This document shows positions 8,501 to 16,423 of a DNA stretch of 64,000 nt, one piece after another; within the stretch, counting starts at the first letter, position 1; each line of letters opens with the position of its first letter. The notes below the pieces were generated by a model. It saw nothing but the letters and a program-made list of their open reading frames with translations. It was not told the DNA's origin and ran no database searches. A program made the translations under genes and the position numbers. The stretch is from G963662905 sp965230045 (GTDB taxonomy: Bacteria > Bacteroidota > Bacteroidia > Bacteroidales > WRLA01): contig OZ245940.1 in the NCBI GenBank assembly GCA_965230045.1, forward strand, positions 3,720,001-3,784,000, written 5' to 3'.

Positions 8501-8597
8501 TATGTAAGCGATACTTACCATGTACATCTAATTGATGGCAAAAGTGCTTTTCAAATTCTGTTTCGTTATCTTGAACAAGGTTGGTTAATGGTGGCAT
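5565..8597 (-). CDS. hsdR: Type I restriction enzyme, R subunit
   Basis: The 1010-residue length is typical for HsdR. An N-terminal PD-(D/E)xK nuclease motif (L-D-I-V...T-I-E-L-K, about 149-168) is followed by a superfamily-2 translocase: Walker A S-T-G-S-G-K-S near 303-311, I-D-E-A-H near 402-407, A-L-T-A-T-P and further helicase motifs to about residue 690. A Gly-rich linker (GGTGGGGG) precedes the C-terminal domain that docks on the methylase. HsdR cuts and translocates unmodified DNA when bound to HsdM2-HsdS. It is the last gene of the operon, 155 bp after hsdS, so a separate promoter is possible. All key residues are present, so it looks active. Confidence 0.96.
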   Translation of the reverse strand: MPPLTNLVQDNETEFEKHFCHQLDVHGKYRLHKNRDVSINKELCLYLFDLEEFLRETQNIKLIELKKQYHTNWCEEFQKYFKYALAEKQLFQVLQDGIEVGDLHFDLIYFKPSKAGNTAQAALYEKNRFTAIRQWTFGSEGEAQNKSLDIVLLVNGFAIVTIELKNQGTSGDYEEAIKQYLGRDLALPIFRQPFLHIVCDNDTVKMAAAFSKPPSESDFRDFNMDLVNVAPNEQEYPVHYLYHDILLPERLLNYLESYLYPGKGNSWIFPRYHQQRATRNVVADIKKQIAETGKLNLNYLIQHSTGSGKSNTIVWMVQNLRNAFDGDNSIFDSVVVLTDRINLDDQISKDFQKAILTEGVASYAEDTADLKKALEQNKKVIISTIHKFSHLKELSDQTNKRICVLIDEAHRSQEGKLHEGLTETFQTDEQGVEQTPLDKQDELIEEISRKEFPNMAFIALTATPSDKTLEHFGVPKKDESGELVLDKKGNKTWQAFDVYSMDQAIQEGYIMDVAKHIYSYDTLYELNKEVDTKKEYLPMMVRKALRQKAYQDTGIIKEKSNRMVNIFKNKSAQKINGKAKAMVVSSSRIAACKYKLFMDEEIKRQGLKYKTIVAFSGGVDVDKLELTDDELKRLNIEDLQGGKFTEDGMNKEHNPKGLKTEALFEESEDIRFMIVANKFQTGFDEPLLHTMFLDKPVRDKTAVQTLSRLNRMHKGKEDTLAIDFTGSYEQIMKAYSKYQKDVTSNKTSDPNQLNELKAALLKFGIFTQEDVTQLVQLATSGDSKNMPAIAGITFKIKAKFESDLSREKRDEFRTLMGRYLGIFKYINALFNLRDKELYEFQLFCIYLNHKLSNTSSNELEKELKDVKVVNYSIPKAEKNEPNDPPTGYGGTGGGGGVVTKVKETKTVKEVIEEINLQFRSLIGDEGVEVVGDFLEDVASDQSLINIMVNNRSKDAEKVYNEIIREQLTNKLVDTIMTKSPEKYGDIMNDNVLSYVNRTAYNVLRKVANAA

Positions 8598-8752
8598 ATC
8601 TGTTAACTTATTTTTGTTCTATTTATCAAATAGCTCTATCGAAATCGTTTCTCTTCTTTTTAAACTATTAAGAAATTCTTAATGGTTCAACTTGTAAAGC
8701 ATACTTACAAGTTGTCTATCTAAATCTTTTGTGCAAAACATTTCCTGCATAG

Positions 8753-9952
8753 CTAAGCTACTTTAATTTTACCTGTTACAGCATTGTATATTTCTACTTT
8801 ACGTATCTCTTGCAGTTGCGCTATCTGTTTTTCAATGTTGCTTACCAATTGGTCTATTTTGCTTGTTTTGTCGTCTAAATAATTAGCAATAGAAGTTTGT
8901 TCTTCAAATGTAGGCAAAGGCATTTTTAGATTTGAGATAAATTGCCAATTTGCTCTTGGCATCTTTGCTCCAAAAGTGCTACCATTAATCACATCAATAA
9001 AAGAGTCTGATAAAAGACGATAGAATAAGAAGTCTCTGTTTAATCTTGAAGTGCAGTTAATTGCTAATATCTCACTAACACAAACTCCATCCTTATTGGG
9101 ACGATAAGCTTTAGCTAAGTAAGGTCTTAGTTTTCCAAATAACACAGAATTAGAATTGAACCGAATACCACCTTCTTCAAAAGAATTATTTGACTCTAAA
9201 TACTTCCCAGTCCAACTTGTAATATTCTCTAATGCAATAAAAAAGTCGTCATTCGAATAATCTAAAACTTTTTCACCAGAAAGACTGCTTAAATTCTTTA
9301 TTCTCTTCACCTCCCAATGCTCAGGAATATCGCCCAACCACTCAATGCCTGAGGATTTAAGTTTTGCATTTGGGTCTAAACCTTTGGTAACGGCATTGTT
9401 TATTTCTATTTGGCGAATTTCTTTGAGTTGCGCTATTTGCTTTTGCTTGTTGTTAATCAACTGGTCGAGCTTGCTTGTTTTTTCATCGAGGTAATTGGCG
9501 ATGGCGGTTTGTTCATTCTGAGATGGTCTACAAAAATTCATTGTATGCAAATCCAATTGAGTCATACTTGGTAAAGCTGAACCATAAGTATATCTATCAA
9601 ATGGAATGGTAGTGCATAGATAATAAAAGAACCTATAATCTGCATTTGAATAGATATTCGTATAAAACATAGTATCTACAGTCCAAAAAGCTTCTGTGAC
9701 TAACAATGGTTTATCAACTGTTCCTTTGCGACCAAGCAAAACCGATGGTCTGTCATGCATAAATTCACTTGCTCGTCGAAATTCTCCACCTGAGCCGTAA
9801 ACAGGATAACCACCATCTGCAACTTCTACATGCTTATAATCTTTGCCATTTTCAACTTTAGCAAAATCCTTCAACCTCTTCACCTCCCAATGCTCAGGAA
9901 TATCGCCCAGCCATTCAATGCCAGAGGGTTTGTATGTATTGTATTTATTCAT
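8753..9952 (-). CDS. hsdS: Type I restriction specificity subunit
   Basis: The 399-residue protein has the classic two-target-domain plan. Each half begins with a nearly identical segment (S-G-I-E-W-L-G-D-I-P-E-H-W-E-V-K-R, residues about 10-26 and 203-219) and ends with a conserved coiled-coil helix (I-A-N-Y-L-D-[ED]-K-T-S-K...QIAQL). The two variable regions between them set the bipartite DNA target, which cannot be read from sequence. Its start overlaps the end of the DUF1016 gene by 8 bp, showing translational coupling. The repeated segments are alike at DNA level and are likely recombination points for exchanging target domains. No inverted, silent hsdS copy is in the window. Confidence 0.95.
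   Translation of the reverse strand: MNKYNTYKPSGIEWLGDIPEHWEVKRLKDFAKVENGKDYKHVEVADGGYPVYGSGGEFRRASEFMHDRPSVLLGRKGTVDKPLLVTEAFWTVDTMFYTNIYSNADYRFFYYLCTTIPFDRYTYGSALPSMTQLDLHTMNFCRPSQNEQTAIANYLDEKTSKLDQLINNKQKQIAQLKEIRQIEINNAVTKGLDPNAKLKSSGIEWLGDIPEHWEVKRIKNLSSLSGEKVLDYSNDDFFIALENITSWTGKYLESNNSFEEGGIRFNSNSVLFGKLRPYLAKAYRPNKDGVCVSEILAINCTSRLNRDFLFYRLLSDSFIDVINGSTFGAKMPRANWQFISNLKMPLPTFEEQTSIANYLDDKTSKIDQLVSNIEKQIAQLQEIRKVEIYNAVTGKIKVA
9304..9927. repeat. Two ~50-bp direct repeats within hsdS
   Basis: Segments 9304-9353 and 9878-9927 (both within hsdS) are nearly identical, sharing the core CTCCCAATGCTCAGGAATAT and differing at about four positions. They encode the start of each target-recognition half. 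Repeats of this kind let hsdS halves be swapped or duplicated by homologous recombination. Confidence 0.8.
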
Positions 9953-11042
9953 TCTTGTGTTTTTGTTGGTTAATGTCCGCTACCAGTTCCACTCTTTGTT
10001 CCAATTCTTTGGCGGTAGGGAAAAAATCTCGCAGCTCTATGGGCAGTTGTTGCGACAAGCTGTAGGTGGCTACGCCTATGGGTTTATTAACATCTTTCAG
10101 GGCAAACTCTACGGTGGTGCGTTCTTTGCTTTTGCAAATAATAATACCAATGCTTGGGTTTTCGTGTGCTTTTTTCACTTTTTCGTTAAGCAAGGAAAGG
10201 TAGAAATTCATTTTACCTGCATACTCGGGCATAAACTCTGTTACTTTTAGTTCTATGGCCACCAGAGCCTGCAAGCTTCTGTGGTACAGTAATAAATCAA
10301 TTTTATAGTCTTTCCCTTCAAGGCTAATGTTGTATTGGTTGCCCATGTAGGTAAAGTCGCCCCCCATTTCAATCAGAAACCTACGTATATTGTTCAGTAT
10401 GGCTTGTTCCAGTTGGTATTCGGAATGCTTTTCGGTGAGTTCCAGAAAATCGAAGGTGTAATCATCTTTTAAGCTCAAATCGGCCTTATTTGCCTTGCGG
10501 GAAATTAGGGTATTCTCGAAGTTAGACTGGTTAACTACTGTTTTCTCATAGTTTTGATTTTCTATCTGGTGAATCAATACATTTTTTGACCAACCATTGT
10601 TTTGAGCCTGGGCAATGTAATACATACGTTGGTGCAGGGTTTTACATTTTTCTACAATTATGCAGTTGTGCGACCAGGCAATGTGCGTAAGAGCAAGAGG
10701 CAGTGCGTTATTATTGGGGGTTTTTAATTCTCCCACTGCCGGTGGGAGAATTGTATCCTGCGTATAGGCAAGATAAAAAGCCCGCATTCGCCACAGATTG
10801 GTTGCCGACAAACCACGCATTCCTTCAAACTCTTTTTGCAAATCGACCGATAGTTGTTCAACGACTGATTTTCCCCATTTATGTTCCGCTTGTTTATCCA
10901 CTATCATTTTACCCAAATCCCAATACAGCATAAACTGCTGGGTATTTACAGCACTAATAGCAACAGTCTGCCCTAGGCGTACTCTTTGGGTAGCACTTTG
11001 CTTTAGCTGTTGGTAAGCTTGTGTATGTATTATCTCACTCAT
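9945..11042 (-). CDS. DUF1016/YhcG-family PD-(D/E)xK nuclease-domain protein inside the hsd operon
   Basis: The 365-residue protein has the YhcG layout: an N-terminal DUF1016_N region (V-A-I-S-A-V-N-T-Q-Q, Y-W-D-L-G-K, G-L-S-A-T-N-L-W-R-M-R, about 25-100) and a C-terminal nuclease fold with K-I-D-L-L-L-Y near 246 and I-E-L-K near 262-266, the catalytic D...ExK set. It starts 2 bp after hsdM and overlaps hsdS by 8 bp, so it is made from the same message as the restriction system. The family is widespread beside defence genes and is predicted to cut nucleic acid; its role in type I systems is not settled. It may add a second nuclease or modulate restriction. All catalytic positions appear intact. 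Confidence 0.88.
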   Translation of the reverse strand: MSEIIHTQAYQQLKQSATQRVRLGQTVAISAVNTQQFMLYWDLGKMIVDKQAEHKWGKSVVEQLSVDLQKEFEGMRGLSATNLWRMRAFYLAYTQDTILPPAVGELKTPNNNALPLALTHIAWSHNCIIVEKCKTLHQRMYYIAQAQNNGWSKNVLIHQIENQNYEKTVVNQSNFENTLISRKANKADLSLKDDYTFDFLELTEKHSEYQLEQAILNNIRRFLIEMGGDFTYMGNQYNISLEGKDYKIDLLLYHRSLQALVAIELKVTEFMPEYAGKMNFYLSLLNEKVKKAHENPSIGIIICKSKERTTVEFALKDVNKPIGVATYSLSQQLPIELRDFFPTAKELEQRVELVADINQQKHKNE

Positions 11043-11044
11043 AA

Positions 11045-13015
11045 TTATAAGCCCAGTTCTTTTAACAATTGTGTATTCCCCACAATACCTGCTGCATCGT
11101 TTCCGTTTTCAAGGTTCTTAAACTCTTCGAGCACGGTTTCTAGCTTGCGCAAAGGTTGGTACACATAAAACTCACGGGTAAATGGAATTTCGTAGCCTTT
11201 CTTTTCGTCTATGTAAGTCCATTTCTTTTCTACCTCTTTATTTAACCAAGCGGTAGCATCTTCTTTCCAAGGTATAATCTCGGTGTCCTTCACAATTACA
11301 GGCACATTTATAATTGCTGTAAGGCTAAGTTTATTGCCGTCAATTTCCTTGTTAATTTCTATCTGTACATCGGTGCAACGGTGCTTTTCCAGAAATTCGC
11401 TATCGGCTTTTACCTTAAAGGTAAACTTACCATCTTTTCCTTTCTTGTCTTTTAGCGCTTTTATTTGCTTGGCGTCTGCCTCAATAATTTTAGCTAACGC
11501 ATTTTGAGGCAATGTTACAAATTTGTCTTGCATCAGGGTATCGCCCCATTCGTCCAGTTCTTCCAGTTCAATGGATACTTTGCGGTAGGCAAAATCGTCT
11601 AAATCGTAAATTTTACAGTGTTCTCCTTCAGCAAAATCTTTATGAATCTGTAAAATTTTCACCACATCGCTATCGTGAATAAAACGGCGCTTGTCGCCCA
11701 AACTGCGTTTCATGGGTTTCCAAAAATCAACAGCATTTATCAGCTGGATTTTTCCTTTGCGATTGTGCGATTTATTATTGCGGAGAATCCATATATAGGT
11801 TGCAATACCTGTATTGTAAAACAGTTGTGTAGGTAGGGCAATAATGGTTTCCAGTAAATCATTTTCGATAATATATTGACGAATAGCACTTTCGCCACCT
11901 CCTGCATCGCCACTAAAAAGCGGTGAACCATTATGAACAATGGCAATAGCAGAGCCTCCTTTTTCGGCAGCCTTCATTTTTGAAATCATGTGCAGGGTAA
12001 AAAGCAACTGACCATCGGAAGTTCTCGGCTGACCAATATCAAAACGTCCGTTGCTGTTTGCCATTACTTTCTTCTTGATCTTACTCCACGATTTACCGTA
12101 AGGTGGATTAGATATCATATAATCGAATTCCTCGCAGGGGAAACCATCTTCAAAAAGCGTGTCGCCTTTAATTATTTTGGCATTTTCACCTTTTATCATA
12201 AGATCGGCTTCGCAAATACTCCAGGTTTTATCGTTTACTTCTTGCCCATATAGCCGTACATTGGCTTTGGAGTTTACCTTGGTTTCAATAAACTCCTTTA
12301 ATGAAGTAAGCATTCCGCCTGTACCACAAGCAGGGTCGTAAATAGTAATTAATTCGCCATCTTTGAGTTTGCGTTCATCAATGTTGAGCATGTGGGTCAT
12401 AAGGTCAATTACCTCACGAGGGGTGTAATGCTCCCCAGCTTCTGCATTGTTTTGCTCCGAGAACCGCCTTACCAATTCTTCAAAAACATATCCCATTTTT
12501 ATATTCGAAACCGTTTCGGGTTCCAGTGGAATGTTGGCAAATTCTTCTATGACCCAGTATAGTATGCCACTGGTGTTAAGTTTATCAATGTGCTTTCTGA
12601 TACCTGAAAACTTAATCACATCCTGAATCTGGTCTTTATCTTCGGGGTTTGCTTTTTTACTGTGGAAGCCGTTCAAATAACTGATGAAGTTGTTTTTAAT
12701 GCTTCTCTCCCCTTCGTCTTTAAGGCCTTGCAGCGTAAAACCAGAATCGTTAGAAAATCCAATACGGCTGTATAGTTGGTCATTTATAAATTTAGCTGAT
12801 GCCGTTTCGCCCATTTTGGCAATCCCTGTACCAAATTTTTTTTGTATCAGCTCTAACTCAGCAATTAAAACACATTCTAAACGGCGAATCAGTACCATAG
12901 GGTAAATGATGTCTGGATATTCCGTTCTTTGGAAAATATCCCTTAATACATCATTTGCAACTTGCCAAATTAATCCAGCTTCCTTTGATACATCTATATC
13001 TCTTTTTTTGCTCAT
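11045..13015 (-). CDS. hsdM: Type I DNA methyltransferase subunit M
   Basis: This 656-residue protein carries an N-terminal HsdM_N helical domain and an N6-adenine methyltransferase domain: D-P-A-C-G-T-G-G-M near residue 226 (AdoMet site) and N-P-P-Y-G near 303 (catalytic). It methylates adenine in the target chosen by HsdS, protecting host DNA and forming the core of the restriction complex. At 656 residues it is longer than the usual ~500; the extra C-terminal part (about 480-656) is rich in charged residues and seems to be a family-specific extension. It is the first gene of the hsdM-DUF1016-hsdS-hsdR operon, followed by a 2-bp gap. The promoter should lie in 13016-13100, which is AT-rich. 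Confidence 0.95.
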   Translation of the reverse strand: MSKKRDIDVSKEAGLIWQVANDVLRDIFQRTEYPDIIYPMVLIRRLECVLIAELELIQKKFGTGIAKMGETASAKFINDQLYSRIGFSNDSGFTLQGLKDEGERSIKNNFISYLNGFHSKKANPEDKDQIQDVIKFSGIRKHIDKLNTSGILYWVIEEFANIPLEPETVSNIKMGYVFEELVRRFSEQNNAEAGEHYTPREVIDLMTHMLNIDERKLKDGELITIYDPACGTGGMLTSLKEFIETKVNSKANVRLYGQEVNDKTWSICEADLMIKGENAKIIKGDTLFEDGFPCEEFDYMISNPPYGKSWSKIKKKVMANSNGRFDIGQPRTSDGQLLFTLHMISKMKAAEKGGSAIAIVHNGSPLFSGDAGGGESAIRQYIIENDLLETIIALPTQLFYNTGIATYIWILRNNKSHNRKGKIQLINAVDFWKPMKRSLGDKRRFIHDSDVVKILQIHKDFAEGEHCKIYDLDDFAYRKVSIELEELDEWGDTLMQDKFVTLPQNALAKIIEADAKQIKALKDKKGKDGKFTFKVKADSEFLEKHRCTDVQIEINKEIDGNKLSLTAIINVPVIVKDTEIIPWKEDATAWLNKEVEKKWTYIDEKKGYEIPFTREFYVYQPLRKLETVLEEFKNLENGNDAAGIVGNTQLLKELGL

Positions 13016-13390
13016 ATATTTATTACTTAAAGCACTTGCACCTGATAAAATCAGTTTAATATAATTACTTTTTAAATAAGCTTACAAATTAACAAAAAAC
13101 CACGGATGTGTTGGCCTAAAAAATGGCCTTTTTTACAAATCCTGGTCGTTTGTTCGCTTGTGCGATTTGCAAATATGCTGTTTGCTGGTGGGGTTTAAAT
13201 TTCGCACTATCCTCTCTAGTTGAGGCCTCGGGCAAAATAAATCCTCATAAATTTGCAAAGCCGTTTATAATTGGAAATTCGCTTTTTCGCTTGCAGCTAT
13301 GCCCAACACATCAGAAACCCCAAATTAACAATACATCGCTTTTATGCCGATCTGCAGGTTTTACATCGGGCTTTATTTCATCAAAATAAT
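13016..13390. other. Non-coding upstream region of the hsd operon
   Basis: No gene is supported here. It holds the presumed hsdM promoter at its left and reaches the mobile element at 13391. Short open frames (for example 13123-13389) lack any family resemblance and I treat them as chance. Confidence 0.5.
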
Positions 13391-13739
13391 GGTTCTACTA
13401 GGAATTTCGTGGGTAACAATAATATTTGAAAAAAATATGCAGATATTTATTAATAAACTATTGATCCCATACAGATTCCTCCCTCCCGATAACTATCGGG
13501 ACAAAGCCTTAATCACACCGTTCGGCTTTGTTCCAGTCGGAATGACGCTGTCTAAGAGATGTTTAGGGCAAATGCGGCGAGGACGCATTTGGGATAAACT
13601 ATTGTGTCATCGCCGCATTTGCCTACCAATTTTTTAGAACCCGTCATTCCGACAAAATTTTCCGAAGAATGAGGAAACTTTGGAGGAATCTGTTTGAAAT
13701 AGCATTCTAATTTCTTTCCACGAAATTCCGTGTAGAACC
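13391..13739. mobile_element. MITE-like non-coding element, family A copy 1
   Basis: The element is 349 bp with terminal inverted repeats starting GGTTCTAC and ending GTAGAACC, extending about 22 bp with two mismatches (inner part GGAATTTCGTGG). The flanks AAAATAAT (13383-13390) and AAAAGAAT (13740-13747) match at 7 of 8, as expected of a decayed 8-bp target duplication. Inside are nested palindromes: CAGATTCCTCC (13472-13482) with 13682-13692, GTCGGAATGAC (13536-13546) with 13643-13653, and GGCAAATGCGGCGA (13567-13580) with 13610-13623, plus a separate CCCGATAACTATCGGG at 13485-13500. No transposase is encoded, so it would move in trans. A second copy lies at 20004-20369. Confidence 0.85.
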
Positions 13740-13881
13740 AAAAGAATTATTGCTTTGAGTGGATTCCATATATATTTTCTCTATTTCCCTACAAATATAT
13801 ATATTCCAATTTAATCAACAATCCAATCCTGCAATTAATTGATTCTGGAAAACAAAAAACCATCATTTTTACAAAAATCCG

Positions 13882-13889
13882 TAACTTTG
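13882..13889 (+). promoter_or_regulatory. Candidate -7 promoter box (TAACTTTG)
   Basis: It matches the Bacteroidota primary-sigma -7 consensus TAnnTTTG 25 nt before the gene at 13915. No good -33 TTG is visible at the right spacing. Confidence 0.4.
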
Positions 13890-13914
13890 AGCTGATAAAA
13901 CATGAATCATAAAA

Positions 13915-15099
13915 ATGCCCAAGCTCAAAATAATCATAGCCGGTGCGGGACCGGCTGGAACAACAGCGGCCATAACGCTCAGTAATTCAGGCCATGATGT
14001 GTTGCTACTGGAAAAAAACGATCGTCCCGGCAACAAAACCTGCGGCGGCGGACTAGGGCCACGCTCTTTGCGCATCCTCAACGAAATCAAGCTACTGGCG
14101 CCAGAAATCCCGCAACCTGCTTTTCTTGATATCGAAAGTGTTGGCTTTCGTACGCGCAAAAAAACCGATCATAAAATACGTTTCAGCGATTATAAAAGCG
14201 GCCTGAAAGGGATCACCTGCCATCGCAGCGATTTCGATAATTACCTTTTGGATGTCGCTATAAAAACAGGCACAGAATACCGGGGCAACACACAAGTTGT
14301 GGATATAAAAGAATCTGGCGACAAAGTTGTGGCGATCACAAAAACAACAAGTTACGAAGGTGATCTGCTTTTGGGTGCCGATGGGGCACATTCCATTTCC
14401 AGGAAGCACCTAAAATGGAAAAAGCCCGGAAAAACCACTTTTGCCATACGTGAGATCATAAAACTCCCCGAAGAAATTGATTTAGCGCCAAATGTTGATT
14501 TTCATTACAGCGATGCGTTTTGGCCCGGATATTTCTGGGCTTTTCCGCTGCCGGGCAATATGCTTGATTTAGGTTTGGGCATTCCCGCAAAAAGAAGCGA
14601 CCTCTTCCCGAAAATCAAAGAATTATACAGAAATCATTTGAATGCCGATCCAAAACTCCGTGTACTGAAAGCAAATTCGGAGCCTGTTCTGCCGCTGCGA
14701 GGCGAGTGGATTCCTATAGGCGGCAAAAAACGAAAAATCTCATCGAAACGGACTTTGCTTTTGGGTGATGCGGCTTTTCTGGTCGATCCGCTGATGTACG
14801 AAGGTATTGCCAATGCGATGTTCAGTGGACAAAATGCAGGCCGCTTCATCATCGCGAAAGCGGAAATAAACCAGCTGCCCAAACAAGGCGAATGGGACAA
14901 ACTGATTTACAGTAAGCTCATGCCCGAATTCCGCAAAAACCATATAATCAATGTGGCCATCCATAATAAATGGGCTTTTGACCGGATGGAGCATTTTTTC
15001 AGCAAAAGGCACAAGCGAAAATCGGATATTATAGACATGATTGATGATAAAAAATCCCGCTTACAGATTTTTAATCCTTTTTTTTATTTCAAACACTGA
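13915..15099 (+). CDS. FAD-dependent oxidoreductase, geranylgeranyl reductase family
   Basis: The 394-residue protein opens with a dinucleotide-binding G10-A-G-P-A-G15 motif, then the family's T-C43-G-G-G-L segment, a second FAD contact L-L-L-G-A-D-G-A-H near 158-166, and L-L-L-G-D-A-A-F-L-V-D-P near 282-293. These are the marks of geranylgeranyl reductase-like flavoenzymes, which saturate isoprenoid double bonds in lipids or quinones; relatives with other substrates (halogenases, monooxygenases) share the fold. In a non-phototrophic bacterium the likely targets are isoprenoid chains of quinones or carriers, but this is inference. The DUF2851 gene follows 11 bp later. A -7 box lies 25 nt upstream of the start. 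Confidence 0.85.
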   Translation: MPKLKIIIAGAGPAGTTAAITLSNSGHDVLLLEKNDRPGNKTCGGGLGPRSLRILNEIKLLAPEIPQPAFLDIESVGFRTRKKTDHKIRFSDYKSGLKGITCHRSDFDNYLLDVAIKTGTEYRGNTQVVDIKESGDKVVAITKTTSYEGDLLLGADGAHSISRKHLKWKKPGKTTFAIREIIKLPEEIDLAPNVDFHYSDAFWPGYFWAFPLPGNMLDLGLGIPAKRSDLFPKIKELYRNHLNADPKLRVLKANSEPVLPLRGEWIPIGGKKRKISSKRTLLLGDAAFLVDPLMYEGIANAMFSGQNAGRFIIAKAEINQLPKQGEWDKLIYSKLMPEFRKNHIINVAIHNKWAFDRMEHFFSKRHKRKSDIIDMIDDKKSRLQIFNPFFYFKH

Positions 15100-15110
15100 A
15101 AAATTCTGTC

Positions 15111-16391
15111 ATGTACGAAGAACTGCTTTACTACATTTGGGAACACAAGCATTACAGTGGAGCGCTGAAAGGCAGCGATGACGAAAAAATTGAAATTATC
15201 AGTCCCGGTGAGCGCAATAATGATTCCGGGCCTGATTTCTCCAATGCGCGCATCAGGATAGACGAAACCGAATGGGCCGGCAATATTGAAATACACAACA
15301 AAGCCTCCGATTGGTTTCGTCATGGCCATCAGGATGATGAGGCATACGACAGTACTGTTTTGCACATAGTTTATGAAGATGATGCACGCATTGAGCGCAG
15401 GGACGGCAGCCGCATACCGCAGCTTTGCCTGAAGCCTTTCATTTCAACGGCAATGATTTATCGTTACCGGATGTTTATGCAGGCGCGCAGCTGGATTGCC
15501 TGTCAGGGGCAGATTGGAAATATTTCGCCGGAGCGTATCCGCCTTTGGCTTCCGGCTTTGGCTTCCGAACGACTGCAACGGAAAACACAAAGCATTGCCC
15601 TGATTTACGAAAACAGTGGCCACGACTGGGAAACAAGTTTTTACATTCTTTTAGCGCAGAGCTTCGGATTTAAAGTCAACAACCTTCCGTTTGAAATGCT
15701 GGCGCGCCAACTGTCTTTAAAGCAAATTTTGAAGCAGCAGGGCAATCCTTTTATTGTTGAAGCCCTTATTTTTGGGATGAGCGGCCTTTTGCCGGATGAT
15801 GCCAATGAAAAATACCCAATGAAGCTGCTCAATGAATTTGCGTTCCAGCAACAAAAGCTCAGCCTCTACCCCATCGACAGGAACTTATGGAAAACCGGAC
15901 GGCTTCGTCCCGGCAATTTCCCGACAGTCCGCCTGGCACAATTTGCTGCAATCATGCAGGATTATGAATCCTTATTCAGTAAAATCCTCAAAAACACGGA
16001 TCGGGACAGCCTGCACAATATGCTACGGCAGCCCATCCATCACTATTGGGAAAACCATTATCAATTTGGCAAAACCGCAGCAAAGCGGATCAAAATTTTA
16101 GGAGAAAGTTCCGCAGACCTGCTGATCATCAACACCATTTCACCTTTCCTGTTTTTTTATGGAAAAAGCCGGCGCAAACAGGAACTCTGCGAACAGGCCC
16201 TTGATTTGCTATCCGACATCCCAGCGGAAAACAACCGGATTATCCGATCCTATAAACTACTCGGCATCAATGCAGAAAGCGCAATGGAAAGCCAGGCACT
16301 CATCGAATTGCGCAAACAGTATTGCGTTCCAAAGAAATGCCTGCAATGCCGCATCGGACATCTGCTCCTGCATGCCGAAAGCAAATTTTAG
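15111..16391 (+). CDS. DUF2851 family protein
   Basis: The 426-residue protein matches the DUF2851 family, common in Bacteroidota, by its N-terminal block (L-L-Y-Y-I-W, I-I-S-P-G-E-R-N-N-D-S-G-P-D-F, W-A-G-N-I-E-I-H, S-D-W-F-R-H-G-H) within the first 80 residues, and by its Cys-rich end (C-V-P-K-K-C-L-Q-C-R-I-G). The block D-S-G-P-D-F...E-I-H...H resembles a metal- or PD-(D/E)xK-type active site, but the function is unknown. It follows the FAD reductase by 11 bp and is 32 bp before the potassium channel gene, so it is probably cotranscribed with at least the former. Confidence 0.85.
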   Translation: MYEELLYYIWEHKHYSGALKGSDDEKIEIISPGERNNDSGPDFSNARIRIDETEWAGNIEIHNKASDWFRHGHQDDEAYDSTVLHIVYEDDARIERRDGSRIPQLCLKPFISTAMIYRYRMFMQARSWIACQGQIGNISPERIRLWLPALASERLQRKTQSIALIYENSGHDWETSFYILLAQSFGFKVNNLPFEMLARQLSLKQILKQQGNPFIVEALIFGMSGLLPDDANEKYPMKLLNEFAFQQQKLSLYPIDRNLWKTGRLRPGNFPTVRLAQFAAIMQDYESLFSKILKNTDRDSLHNMLRQPIHHYWENHYQFGKTAAKRIKILGESSADLLIINTISPFLFFYGKSRRKQELCEQALDLLSDIPAENNRIIRSYKLLGINAESAMESQALIELRKQYCVPKKCLQCRIGHLLLHAESKF

Positions 16392-16399
16392 TATATTTG
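16392..16399 (+). promoter_or_regulatory. Candidate -7 promoter box (TATATTTG)
   Basis: It matches TAnnTTTG directly after the DUF2851 stop and 25 nt before the channel gene start at 16424, which suggests a separate transcript for the channel-UspA-symporter genes. Confidence 0.4.
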
Positions 16400-16423
16400 T
16401 TTGGTTAAGTACGTACCAGCCAT

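Noticed and set aside
13123..13389. Plus-strand open frame of 88 codons beside the mobile element
   Set aside because: No similarity, Phe/Cys-rich, and runs into the mobile element; probably non-coding.
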